DNA of 64,000 nucleotides from positions 1 to 64,000 of the forward strand of contig JAKLFC010000017.1 in the NCBI GenBank assembly GCA_022711405.1. Direction: 5' to 3'. Source of the DNA: Bacteroidota bacterium. Lineage in GTDB: Bacteria; Bacteroidota; Bacteroidia; Bacteroidales; JAGONC01. The translations under genes and the position numbers were made by a program. Positions 23,883 to 32,673 of the stretch are shown here, one piece after another. The notes beneath the pieces are model-generated. The model saw only the letters and a list, made by a program, of their open reading frames with translations, did no database searches and had not been told where the DNA came from. Position 1 is the first letter of the stretch, and every line of letters begins with the position of its first letter.

Positions 23883-25355
23883 ATGGCAACGCCCCTGACA
23901 AACTTTCACATCGAGGAATTGAAAGAGTTTGCCGGATTATCCGAGCGTACAAAAAATGTATGCATCAAAGGCTCATTGGAAACTCTTTACAAAATTCTTC
24001 TGTATTATCTGAAGAACGATAACTTCAAAAAAATACGGAATTGCGGTGATAAAACCAACCTGGAACTCATGGCTCTGGCAAAGAAGTACATCGAAGAGTA
24101 CCATGTCAGTATCGAGGATCTGGAGATCAACGACGAGGACAATACCTTTGAAAAGTTTAAATTCTTCTGCTTCGAAAATTTCGGTATCCCATCTTCCATA
24201 ACCGAGGTGTACCGGAAAGATTTTTTCGAGAAACGATTTCCCTTCTTTAAATATTTTCTAATGATATTCAGGGAAATATTGAATGAAAGGGAATATTTTA
24301 TCTTCGAACATAATTTTGGATTTTCCGGAGATAAATCAAAAATGACGCTGCAATCCATCGGTGATCTTTATCAAATCACCCGCGAAAGGATCCGTCAGAT
24401 CTCCCAGATGATACCCTACAAAATCGAAGATACCATTACCCGGTTCACGAGGGAACAGGATTATCTGAAAAATTATTTTCAATATAAACTCAGCAGTAAA
24501 AATGATTTTATCCTGATTGACGATACGGTCGCTGAAAGGATCAACATAAAGGAAGAACTGAACCTCACACCCAAATTCTATACCCTGGTTTTTTCCATAC
24601 TGCTGTCCAAGACTCACAGTACCTTCCAGGATAGAGAGCTTACTTACAGGAATTATTACCTGATCAAGAACGAAATCTTCCATGGCTTTGATTTCAAGGC
24701 TTTTTACGAAGACCTTTATTCACGAAAGAACAAACGAATAGATCAGACCTACAGGCTCGACATGGATCAGTTCATGCGGCCTTTTCTGAAGGAAGATGAT
24801 CCTGCCCTTTTAGACAGGATCCGTCCTGTATGCAACCATTTAGCCCAGGAAGAACTCAAAATAGAGATCACCGCCGACCATCAGCTGGAAATTGCTCGTA
24901 ACACGCTTGTCAAACTGTCGGAATACATCATTGATATACTGACCCGGAATGGCAAACCCATGCAGCTTTATGACATTCACAGGGAACTTTCGGCCATCAC
25001 TCCCAAAACACCCCATAATATCGAATCGCTCAGGTCCTCTATCCTTAGCATCGACGAGATCGTCGCGATCGGAAAGACAAGTACGTATTCACTGAAAAAG
25101 TGGAAAGAGGTTAAAACCGGGACCATTAAGGAACTGGTTCAGGAATACCTGTCGCAATACACCGAACCGCGGCATATCTCTGATGTGACCCACTATGTGG
25201 TGCAATTCAGGGATACCAGCGATAAGAATATCCTTTCCAACCTCAAGCTGGACCGGTCGAACAATTTTGTTTTTTTCAAAAAAGGTTACATCGGCCTTAA
25301 AAGCAAGAAATACAAACGCCTGTCGGGGAAATACGGACAGCTGAAACTACTCTGA
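23883..25355 (+). CDS. RNA polymerase alpha-CTD-like / sigma region 4-like / HARE-HTH-like fusion protein
   Basis: A 490-residue soluble protein. Residues ~7-70 resemble an RNA polymerase alpha C-terminal domain (LSERTKNVCIKGSLETLYKI, FKKIRNCGDKTNLELMAL). Residues ~140-185 resemble sigma-70 region 4 (MTLQSIGDLYQITRERIRQIS). Residues ~345-400 look like a winged HARE-HTH domain (LIDILTRNG pattern, PMQLYDIHREL, IVAIGKTSTYSLKKW). A second winged-helix-like segment may end the protein (IKELVQEYLSQY, PRHISDV). Proteins mixing these modules are known and are thought to link transcription to DNA or nucleoid state; the exact role is unknown. The gene is visibly richer in A and T than its neighbours, and the small Cys-rich gene follows after 2 nt. 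Confidence 0.75.
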   Translation: MATPLTNFHIEELKEFAGLSERTKNVCIKGSLETLYKILLYYLKNDNFKKIRNCGDKTNLELMALAKKYIEEYHVSIEDLEINDEDNTFEKFKFFCFENFGIPSSITEVYRKDFFEKRFPFFKYFLMIFREILNEREYFIFEHNFGFSGDKSKMTLQSIGDLYQITRERIRQISQMIPYKIEDTITRFTREQDYLKNYFQYKLSSKNDFILIDDTVAERINIKEELNLTPKFYTLVFSILLSKTHSTFQDRELTYRNYYLIKNEIFHGFDFKAFYEDLYSRKNKRIDQTYRLDMDQFMRPFLKEDDPALLDRIRPVCNHLAQEELKIEITADHQLEIARNTLVKLSEYIIDILTRNGKPMQLYDIHRELSAITPKTPHNIESLRSSILSIDEIVAIGKTSTYSLKKWKEVKTGTIKELVQEYLSQYTEPRHISDVTHYVVQFRDTSDKNILSNLKLDRSNNFVFFKKGYIGLKSKKYKRLSGKYGQLKLL

Positions 25356-25357
25356 TC

Positions 25358-25558
25358 ATGATCAATGTCCTTCTTTTTGCCATTATCCTACTTGCACTGG
25401 CCTTTGCCGGGATTGCCATCAAAATGTTCCTGAAAAAAGGGGGGCAGTTTGAAAAACGCTGTGGTTCAGCAGATGTAAAAACCGGAGAAAGAATGGCGTG
25501 CAGCTGCGGTCAGGGAGATGGCGGGGCGGAATGCATGAACAAAAGGAAGGATGGCTGA
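25358..25558 (+). CDS. Small Cys-rich membrane protein, NqrM-like candidate
   Basis: A 66-residue protein with one N-terminal transmembrane helix (about 3-24) and a short tail containing Cys35, Cys48, Cys50 and Cys59. NqrM (DUF539), needed for iron delivery or maturation of Na+-NQR in gammaproteobacteria, has the same plan: one helix, then a CG, a CxC and a final Cys. Spacing differs, so this is a structural likeness rather than a family assignment. It stands 2 nt behind the HARE-type gene and converges on apbE, the last gene of the nqr operon, which supports the guess. Confidence 0.6.
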   Translation: MINVLLFAIILLALAFAGIAIKMFLKKGGQFEKRCGSADVKTGERMACSCGQGDGGAECMNKRKDG

Positions 25559-25578
25559 TATCCGTCACCAGCTCACCT

Positions 25579-26589
25579 TCATTCTTCGTTCTCTTCTACA
25601 AGGATCTTTTTGAATCCCTTTGTCATTTCTGTCCTCAGTTCACCTGAATTGCCTGAATAGATCATGTAGGCATCCAGGTCAGGATGTGATGCGAGGAACT
25701 TCAGAGAACGTTCCAGTCCCATCACCATAAATGCGGTTGCATAGGCATCAGCCTCCCAGCACATGTCAGCCCTTACTGAAACGCTCAGCAGCGAGTTCCG
25801 CGCAGGATACCCGGTAGAGGGGTCAATGGTATGGGAATACTTAATCCCGTTCTCTTCGTAAAACTTCCTGTAATTGCCTGAGGTTGCGATTGCTTCGTCT
25901 GCCACGTCCAGGATGGCTTTCAACCGGCGATCGTCGCTGGGATCCTCAGCTGGCTTTTCGATGCCAACCCGCCATTTTGATCCATCCGGCTTAACGCCGC
26001 GTGCAAATACCTCACCTCCGATATCGATCAGGAAGATCCGGATCTTTTGTGATTCAAGAAACGAAGCCAGGACGTCGACCGCATAACCCTGAGCTATAGC
26101 ATTGAAATCCATACGGATACGTGGATCCTTCTTGATGATCTTTCCGTTCTCCAGGCCTACCAGCGGATAGCCTACGAACTGCAGCAGGCTGTCCACCATC
26201 GTTGAATCCATGGAGAGCCTGTTTTCAAAACCAAAGCCCCAGGCACTGACCAGCGGCCCGACCGTCATATCAAAGGCCCCTGAAGTCTTCTCAGACACTT
26301 CCTTGCTCTTATAAAAAAGGTCGGTGAACCATTGGTCGGGAACAACGTTTGGGTCATTGCTGTTCACCCTTGTAAGGATGGATTGCGGATTCCAAAGGGA
26401 AACCGACCGATCGAAGGCCATCAGGATCGAATCAATGTCAGGGCGGAAGTTTCTTCCCTCGTAATCATAATAGGTGATCGCATAATAGGTGCCCTGGGTC
26501 TGACCATTGAGGGTCATTTTCCTGTATATCCTGGCGCATCCCGGGGTAAGGATGATCAGAACAAAACCTATGACGAACCAACGGGTCAT
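25579..26589 (-). CDS. apbE: FAD:protein FMN transferase (ApbE)
   Basis: Attaches FMN through a phosphoester to Thr in NqrB and NqrC, outside the cytoplasmic membrane. About 336 residues; a lipoprotein-like signal ends at Cys18 (LTPGC, not a perfect lipobox). Family motifs include the GAFDMTVGPLVSAWGFG region, RMDFNAIAQGYAVD, IDIGGEVFARG, HTIDPSTGYPA and the final ADAYATAFMVMG with a metal-binding Asp. The open frame reaches 26628, overlapping nqrF by 20 nt; Met 26589 gives a normal signal peptide and gap. As the last gene of the nqr operon it modifies the products of the genes before it. Confidence 0.92.
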   Translation of the reverse strand: MTRWFVIGFVLIILTPGCARIYRKMTLNGQTQGTYYAITYYDYEGRNFRPDIDSILMAFDRSVSLWNPQSILTRVNSNDPNVVPDQWFTDLFYKSKEVSEKTSGAFDMTVGPLVSAWGFGFENRLSMDSTMVDSLLQFVGYPLVGLENGKIIKKDPRIRMDFNAIAQGYAVDVLASFLESQKIRIFLIDIGGEVFARGVKPDGSKWRVGIEKPAEDPSDDRRLKAILDVADEAIATSGNYRKFYEENGIKYSHTIDPSTGYPARNSLLSVSVRADMCWEADAYATAFMVMGLERSLKFLASHPDLDAYMIYSGNSGELRTEMTKGFKKILVEENEE

Positions 26590-26608
26590 GACGGATTGCT
26601 TGAATGCG

Positions 26609-27868
26609 TTAGCCGCCAAAGTCATCAAAGGCGATCATCTCTTTGGGGACTCCGTAGTCGTCGAGCATTTTGAGCACAGCCTGGTTCATCATGGGTGGTC
26701 CGCAAAGGTAATACTCGATCTCTTCCGGTTCCGCATGCCTGGAAAGGTAATTATCCATCAGCACCTGGTGAATGAAACCGGTGTAACCGTTCCAATGGTC
26801 CTCCGGTTTGGGTTCAGAAAGAGCGACATGGAATTTGAAATTAGGATGTTTTCGTGCAATCTCTTCAAATTCTTCCATGTAGAACAATTCCCGTTTGGAG
26901 CGTCCTCCATACCAGAAGGTAGCTTTCCTCCCGGTATTCCTGGTCTTGAACTGGTCAAAGATATGGGAGCGCATCGGTGCCATGCCTGCTCCGCCGCCAA
27001 TGAACATCATTTCCCGGTTGGTATTCTTAATGAAAAACTCACCGTACGGGCCGGAAATGGTGACCATGTCGCCCGGTTTCCTTGAAAAGACATACGATGA
27101 GCAAATACCAGGGTTAACGTTCATAAAGCCGCCCGTTTTGCGGTCGAAAGGCGGTGTTGCAATACGAATGTTCAGGATGATGATATTGCCTTCGGCAGGT
27201 TCATTGGCCATGGAATAGGCCCTGAAGACCGGCTCGGTGTTCTTCATTTTCAGATCCCACATGCGATACTTATCCCATTCGTCACGATATTCCTCTTCCA
27301 CGGAGATATCTTTCCCATAATCCACTTCGAAGGGGGGGACATCGATCTGGATATATCCGCCCGATCTGAACTCAAGATGTTCTCCTTCAGGCAGTTTCAC
27401 TTTGAATTCCTTGATGAAGGTGGCCACATTCCGGTTGGAGATCACCTCACATTCCCATTTTTTAATTCCAAAGATCTCTGGATTGATGTGGATCTTCAGA
27501 TCCTGTCTCACTTTTACCTGGCAACCCAGGCGCCAGTTCTCATGTTGTTCCCTGCGGGTAAAATAATTCACCTCGGTGGGCAGGATAGAGCCGCCGCCTT
27601 CCAGCACCTGGCATCGGCACATGGCACAGGTCCCTCCTCCCCCGCAGGCAGAGGGAAGGAAGATGTGTTCGTTGGCCAGGGTGACCAGCAGGGAAGATCC
27701 AGGTTCCACCACCAGATCCTTTTCATCGTTGATGGTAATGTTTACCTTTCCCTGAGGTGTCAGTTTTTTTCTTGCAAAAAGCAAAATACCGACAAGAAAC
27801 AGGATCACAATAAGGAACAGCATTGTTCCGGAAACGATCACGGGTACTGCACTCATCAATGACAGCAT
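26609..27868 (-). CDS. nqrF: Na+-translocating NADH:quinone reductase subunit F
   Basis: The NADH-oxidising subunit (419 residues). An N-terminal membrane helix (about 8-32) is followed by a 2Fe-2S ferredoxin domain with [10 protein letters not shown] and a fourth Cys in RLGCQV. Then come the FAD domain ([10 protein letters not shown]) and the NADH domain ([21 protein letters not shown]), ending in FDDFGG. Electrons pass from NADH to FAD to 2Fe-2S and on to the membrane subunits. Confidence 0.96.
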   Translation of the reverse strand: MLSLMSAVPVIVSGTMLFLIVILFLVGILLFARKKLTPQGKVNITINDEKDLVVEPGSSLLVTLANEHIFLPSACGGGGTCAMCRCQVLEGGGSILPTEVNYFTRREQHENWRLGCQVKVRQDLKIHINPEIFGIKKWECEVISNRNVATFIKEFKVKLPEGEHLEFRSGGYIQIDVPPFEVDYGKDISVEEEYRDEWDKYRMWDLKMKNTEPVFRAYSMANEPAEGNIIILNIRIATPPFDRKTGGFMNVNPGICSSYVFSRKPGDMVTISGPYGEFFIKNTNREMMFIGGGAGMAPMRSHIFDQFKTRNTGRKATFWYGGRSKRELFYMEEFEEIARKHPNFKFHVALSEPKPEDHWNGYTGFIHQVLMDNYLSRHAEPEEIEYYLCGPPMMNQAVLKMLDDYGVPKEMIAFDDFGG

Positions 27869-27892
27869 ATGTATTGAAAATTAGTATTCCTT

Positions 27893-28510
27893 TTATATTT
27901 TGATACCCAGAAAGCTCATAAAAGCAATTGCCATCAATCCAGTCAGGATAAAAGAGATTCCAAGACCTCGCAAAGGTTTGGGAATATCTGAATACCGAAT
28001 CTTTTCACGTATGGCGGCAATGGCAATGATCGCCAGAGCCCAGCCGGTACCTGAACCCAGTCCGAAGGCAACGGTCTGCCCGAAGTTCTCAAATTCCCAT
28101 TCCTGCATGAACAGGGATCCCCCCAGTATGGCGCAGTTTACGGCGATCAGAGGCAGGAAGATGCCCAGCGAATTATACAGGGCAGGAGAAAACTTCTCGA
28201 TGATCATTTCCACCAGCTGCACCATGGAAGCGATGACCGCGATGAACATGATGAAGCTTAAAAAATTAAGATCCACGTCGGCCAGCCGCGGGCTGATCCA
28301 GGTCAATGCACCCGGAGTCAGCATGTATTTGTTCAGCAGGTAGTTGACAGGTACGGTGATCACCTGTACAAAGATAACAGCGATGCCAAGCCCAACAGCG
28401 GTTTTGACCGATTTGGACACCGCAAGGTATGAACACATGCCCAGGAAATAGGCAAAGATCATGTTATCAATAAAGATCGACTTGACGAATATATTGATGG
28501 ATTCTTGCAT
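27893..28510 (-). CDS. nqrE: Na+-translocating NADH:quinone reductase subunit E
   Basis: A 205-residue membrane subunit with six hydrophobic helices. [17 protein letters not shown] near the N-terminus and [14 protein letters not shown] carry the Cys residues that in solved structures hold an intramembrane 2Fe-2S centre shared with NqrD. It lies between nqrD and nqrF, with a 24-nt gap to nqrF. Confidence 0.96.
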   Translation of the reverse strand: MQESINIFVKSIFIDNMIFAYFLGMCSYLAVSKSVKTAVGLGIAVIFVQVITVPVNYLLNKYMLTPGALTWISPRLADVDLNFLSFIMFIAVIASMVQLVEMIIEKFSPALYNSLGIFLPLIAVNCAILGGSLFMQEWEFENFGQTVAFGLGSGTGWALAIIAIAAIREKIRYSDIPKPLRGLGISFILTGLMAIAFMSFLGIKI

Positions 28511-28532
28511 GGATCAGTGTTGTTTTGGTGTT

Positions 28533-29189
28533 TCAGTACTCTTCGATCAAATTTTTGTTCCTGGACCGTTGTATCCAGATGATGGTGCCCACCAGGATCA
28601 AGGCAGCAGGCGGGAGGATCAGAAGCCCGTTATTGAAGTATCCGGCTTCATAGAACGACTGGGGTATGATCCGGTATCCCCAGAGGGTACCATTGCCAAA
28701 CAGCTCACGAAAGAAGCCCAGTGCGATCAATATCCAGCTGTATCCAAGGCCGTTTCCGATTCCGTCGAGGAAAGCCGGCCAGGGTTTGTTGGCCATGGCA
28801 AAAGCTTCCAGGCGTCCCATCAAAATGCAATTGGTGATGATCAGGCCGACAAAGACCGACAACTGCTTGCTGACGTCATAAACAAATGCTTTCAATACCT
28901 GGTCAACAAGGATCACAAGGGCCGCAACCACAGTCAGCTGAACGATGATCCTTATCCTGGAGGGTATGCCGTTCCGCAGCAGCGAGATGACCACATTGGC
29001 AAGGGCAACCACCACCGTCACCGAGAGGGCCATGACGAAAGCAGGCTTGAGCTTCGTGGTGACGGCCAATGCGGAGCAGATACCAAGAACCTGAACAGTG
29101 ATCGGATTCTCGAGGCTCAACGGATTGGAGATCAGTTTTCGGTATCTCGGCGAAAACAGGGATTCTTTCTCTTTTTGTTGTGACTTCAT
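28533..29189 (-). CDS. nqrD: Na+-translocating NADH:quinone reductase subunit D
   Basis: A 218-residue membrane subunit homologous to NqrE. NPITVQVLGICSALAVTT and ITNCILMGRLEAFAMAN contain the paired Cys for the shared iron-sulfur centre. About six transmembrane helices. Only 8 nt separate it from nqrC. Confidence 0.96.
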   Translation of the reverse strand: MKSQQKEKESLFSPRYRKLISNPLSLENPITVQVLGICSALAVTTKLKPAFVMALSVTVVVALANVVISLLRNGIPSRIRIIVQLTVVAALVILVDQVLKAFVYDVSKQLSVFVGLIITNCILMGRLEAFAMANKPWPAFLDGIGNGLGYSWILIALGFFRELFGNGTLWGYRIIPQSFYEAGYFNNGLLILPPAALILVGTIIWIQRSRNKNLIEEY

Positions 29190-29197
29190 GGACTGAA

Positions 29198-29935
29198 CTA
29201 TTTGGTAAGATAAACGACATAGCTTCCCAGCACATGATCGATCGTAGTGCCAAGGCCATTGCTGGTGATGGTTCCCCCCGACACGGCATCGACTCCGTGG
29301 ATCCGCTGGCTCTCCGGTAATTTTCCTGCACCTCCCTTGATGGGTCTGACAGAAACGAACTTCCCACTCCCGTCAAAGATCTGTTTCCCTTTGAATTGAT
29401 CACTGAACCAGTACTGGTCGATTTCAGCACCCAGTCCGGGAGTTTCCTTATCATGGAAGAATCTGGCTCCGCCAATGGTATTGCGGTCTGTCTTCAGTGC
29501 AATATTTCCATAGATGGGTCCCCACAGCCCCCTTCCATGCACCGGGATGACCAGCAACGTATCATTCTGGCTGACAAAATCATACAAAGGGAGGATATAA
29601 TCTTCGCCGGCAGATTTGTGCTTGAGCTGCGTTTTCAGGTCAACCTCGAAGGCGCGTGTTGTACCCAGGACGAACTCCTTTGATTTCACATCATAGATGC
29701 TGATCTCCTCTCCCTGGGGATTTATGACGACTTCCCGGGATATGAATTGTTCGTACATCTGCACTGCATCGTCAGCCGTCGGGTGGAGGTTGCATGCCTC
29801 CAGGATCCCCCGCATTTTTGCAATGGCAATGTTCTTATCCTGCAGGGGTTTCAGGATCATGGCGGCTGAAGAAAGTATGACAGCCACCAGCACCACCAGA
29901 ATGGCAGCATATCTGAATATATAAGAATTACTCAT
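29198..29935 (-). CDS. nqrC: Na+-translocating NADH:quinone reductase subunit C
   Basis: A 245-residue subunit with one N-terminal membrane helix (about 8-28) and a large periplasmic FMN-binding domain. The flavinylation motif is SGGTITS near residue 222, where ApbE would attach FMN to Thr. GRGLWGPIYGNIAL and ETPGLGAEI are typical family sequences. Confidence 0.96.
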   Translation of the reverse strand: MSNSYIFRYAAILVVLVAVILSSAAMILKPLQDKNIAIAKMRGILEACNLHPTADDAVQMYEQFISREVVINPQGEEISIYDVKSKEFVLGTTRAFEVDLKTQLKHKSAGEDYILPLYDFVSQNDTLLVIPVHGRGLWGPIYGNIALKTDRNTIGGARFFHDKETPGLGAEIDQYWFSDQFKGKQIFDGSGKFVSVRPIKGGAGKLPESQRIHGVDAVSGGTITSNGLGTTIDHVLGSYVVYLTK

Positions 29936-29946
29936 AGCAATTGGTA

Positions 29947-31107
29947 TTATCGGTTAAGAAACGGCGCCTGAGCAGCCATGGCTCTCCTGAGCCTGCGGTG
30001 AATATTGGCCTGGACGACATAGTGGTCGATCAGTGGTGCAAAGACATTCATCAGCAGAATGGCAAGCATGACACCTTCCGGGTAAGCCGGGTTGAACACC
30101 CTGATGATGATGATCAGTGCACCCAGCAGGAATCCATAGATCCATTTACCCCTGTTGGTCTGGGCTGATGTCACAGGGTCGGTGGCCATAAAGACCAAAC
30201 CGAAGGCAAAGCCACCCATCAGGTAATGATAATAAAAGGGCAGCTTCATATATTCATTGGCACCGATGGCGTTGACCAGCAGCCCCAGGGCAGTGGTGCC
30301 CAGGATCGTTGCCAGCATGATCCTCCAGCTGGCTATCCCCGTGAATAGCAAAATAACCGCTCCGATGAGGATGGCCACGACAGAGGTTTCACCTATGGAA
30401 CCGGGTTCCAGCCCGATGAACATTCCCATTGGATCATTGATCTGATCTGTATTGCCGATCATGGCATGACCAAGGACAGTCTCACCGGAAAAGGCATCGG
30501 CTTTGCCGGCGATCCAGACCTTATCACCGGTCATGACAGCGGGATAGGCAAAGAACAGGAATCCGCGGGCCAGCAGGGCAGGATTCAGCACATTCATTCC
30601 TGTTCCACCAAAAACCTCCTTCCCAAAAATTACGGCAAAGGCTACCGACAGCGCAACGATCCACAGGGGGATATCCGGCGGTAAAATCAAAGGGATCAGC
30701 ATTCCTGTGACAAGGTATCCTTCATTGACCTCATGGCCACGGTACTGGGCGAAAATGAACTCGATGCCCAGCCCAACTCCATAGGACACAACGATGAGCG
30801 GCAACACTTTCCCTAGCCCGTAACCCACGATATGCCAGAAACCGGGATTCTGTCCATATGATATAAAATGCTGATAACCAACATTATAAATACCAAAAAG
30901 AAGAGCGGGTAGCAGCGCAACGATGACGGTCGACATGGTTCTCTTCAGGTCGATGCTGTCGCGGATATGACTTCCTTTGAAGGTGACTTTATCAGGTACG
31001 AACAGGAAGGTCTCAAATGCATCAAACGTTGAATGCAGCTTTCCAAATCGTCCCCCTTTCATGAACTGGGGTTTTACCGTATCGAGGTATTTTCGGAGTG
31101 ATTTCAT
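29947..31107 (-). CDS. nqrB: Na+-translocating NADH:quinone reductase subunit B
   Basis: The 386-residue membrane subunit that carries covalent FMN and riboflavin and lies close to the sodium path. About ten helices are visible. The flavinylation site is SGET in DAFSGETVLG. GGTGMNVLNPALLARGFLFFAYPA and FMATDPVTSAQTNRGKW are strong family markers. The open frame extends to 31221 into nqrA, but MKSLRKYLDTVKP at 31107 is the normal start and leaves 29 nt after nqrA. Confidence 0.95.
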   Translation of the reverse strand: MKSLRKYLDTVKPQFMKGGRFGKLHSTFDAFETFLFVPDKVTFKGSHIRDSIDLKRTMSTVIVALLPALLFGIYNVGYQHFISYGQNPGFWHIVGYGLGKVLPLIVVSYGVGLGIEFIFAQYRGHEVNEGYLVTGMLIPLILPPDIPLWIVALSVAFAVIFGKEVFGGTGMNVLNPALLARGFLFFAYPAVMTGDKVWIAGKADAFSGETVLGHAMIGNTDQINDPMGMFIGLEPGSIGETSVVAILIGAVILLFTGIASWRIMLATILGTTALGLLVNAIGANEYMKLPFYYHYLMGGFAFGLVFMATDPVTSAQTNRGKWIYGFLLGALIIIIRVFNPAYPEGVMLAILLMNVFAPLIDHYVVQANIHRRLRRAMAAQAPFLNR

Positions 31108-31136
31108 TCTATGGGATAATGGATTTACTCGTTCAT

Positions 31137-32486
31137 TTAGTTCATTTCCTGTCGCATCAGGTCCAGCCCTTCTCTGATGATGGACTGGATCTCCGTTTTT
31201 GAGGTATCGATAAATTCGCAAAGGGCAAAATCTTCTTCGTCCACCTCATAGATACCGAGGTTTTCCATCAGGTCAATGTCCTTGATCAGAATGGCCTTGA
31301 TGAGTTGCAAAGGGTAGATATTCATGGGGAAGACCTTCTCATACTGCCCGGTCATGACATAGGCCCTGGTGCCTCCGTGAAGGTTGGTATCCAGACGGTA
31401 TTGCCTGAAGGGCCGAAACCAGGAAAAGAATGTTCGGCTGAAGCTGAATTTACCAAATCCCGGTTTGGCCCAGCCCAGGAATTCAAAATGATTCCCCTCG
31501 GGGATCACGGTAATCTGATGATCGTAAAAGCCAAGGTATCCATTGCGGGCGGTCCGGGTTCCCGTGAGAACATTTCCGGAAATATACCGGACATTTCCGG
31601 GTTTGACATTATCCTCCAGAATTTCGGAGATTCTTGCCCCCCTGTGTACCCGGAAGTACTGAGGATGAATGATCTCTGATCCCGTAAGTGCGATGATGCG
31701 CGTGGCGTCATAGTGACCTGTCAGGAATAACCTGCCAATAAGGGCAAGGTCCTGGATATGAATATACCAAACCGTCTCGCCCTTATTGATCGGATCAAGA
31801 TGGTGGATCTGAACACCTACATTTCCGGATGGATGAGGTCCTGAGAAATAATGTACCGCCACCTTTGGATCAGGAGCAAATTCCAGCGCCTGACCTGAGC
31901 CTTGTTTCATGCACAGGTTAATGCGTCCCCCGGTCAGTTTGGCAAGTGCACTCAGACCGACATTACATTCCGTCTGCAATTCCTTCAGAATAAAAACAGG
32001 ATCAGGAGCAAGGGGAGCTGAATCGAAGCAGGAGATAAAGATGGATTTCGGAGTGTGCGATGGATTGGCAATCACAGAATAAGGCCTCTGGCGAATGACA
32101 GGCCAGATGCCACTCCTGGTGAGCCTGTCGACGATCTCATCTCGTGTAAGCGCTGCAGGATCTGCTTTCCCGAAATCCTCAAATTCCATCCGTGCATCCC
32201 GCTGAATACAGATCTCCTGGATCACCCTCTTTTCACCACGGATGATCTGTGCGACCGATCCGCTCACAGGTGAAGTAAACAACAGGCGCTCGCTGTTCTT
32301 GTCATGAAACAGGATGGAGCCTGCCCTTACCTTATCCCCCTCCTGTACATCCAGTTTGGGATTGATCCCGCGAAAATCCGTTGGCTTCAGCGCATAATAA
32401 TCGATTGCCCGTTCGGAGATCGTCTTGCTGGCCTCACCTGAAAGATTAATATTCAATCCTTTACGAATTCTGATGGTTTGCGGCAT
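31137..32486 (-). CDS. nqrA: Na+-translocating NADH:quinone reductase subunit A
   Basis: The 449-residue peripheral subunit, first gene of nqrABCDEF-apbE. MPQTIRIRKGLNINLSGEA, the biotinyl-like fold DVQEGDKVRAGSILFHDK, and the quinone-associated central domain (PSHTPKSIFISCFDSAPLAPD) are typical. A TATATTTG box lies 75 nt upstream. The complete operon implies a primary sodium pump. Confidence 0.95.
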   Translation of the reverse strand: MPQTIRIRKGLNINLSGEASKTISERAIDYYALKPTDFRGINPKLDVQEGDKVRAGSILFHDKNSERLLFTSPVSGSVAQIIRGEKRVIQEICIQRDARMEFEDFGKADPAALTRDEIVDRLTRSGIWPVIRQRPYSVIANPSHTPKSIFISCFDSAPLAPDPVFILKELQTECNVGLSALAKLTGGRINLCMKQGSGQALEFAPDPKVAVHYFSGPHPSGNVGVQIHHLDPINKGETVWYIHIQDLALIGRLFLTGHYDATRIIALTGSEIIHPQYFRVHRGARISEILEDNVKPGNVRYISGNVLTGTRTARNGYLGFYDHQITVIPEGNHFEFLGWAKPGFGKFSFSRTFFSWFRPFRQYRLDTNLHGGTRAYVMTGQYEKVFPMNIYPLQLIKAILIKDIDLMENLGIYEVDEEDFALCEFIDTSKTEIQSIIREGLDLMRQEMN

Positions 32487-32560
32487 ATCAGATAATTAAT
32501 AGTGGCTACATTGGTGTCGACTAATCAAAAAAGATAAACGAAATTAACCAAATCCATCCA

Positions 32561-32568
32561 CAAATATA
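32561..32568 (-). promoter_or_regulatory. Predicted -7 box (TATATTTG) of the nqr operon
   Basis: A perfect TAnnTTTG on the minus strand, 75 nt before nqrA. The expected -33 TTTG at 19-21 nt is not evident. Confidence 0.5.
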
Positions 32569-32637
32569 ACAGAATGTTTATATATTTTGCTAACAATGCC
32601 CGATCTTGATGGAATGTAAAAGCGCAGGGTATTTGAC

Positions 32638-32645
32638 TACCTTTG
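32638..32645 (+). promoter_or_regulatory. Predicted -7 box (TACCTTTG) of the plug-protein gene
   Basis: A perfect box whose expected transcript start is only a few nt before ATG 32659, which favours ATG 32674 as the translation start. Confidence 0.5.
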
Positions 32646-32673
32646 CACGATAATTGGTATGCAGCGACCCGCC

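Noticed and set aside
31108..31221. 38-residue N-terminal extension of NqrB
   Set aside because: It overlaps nqrA, and the downstream MKSLRKYLD start agrees with the family.
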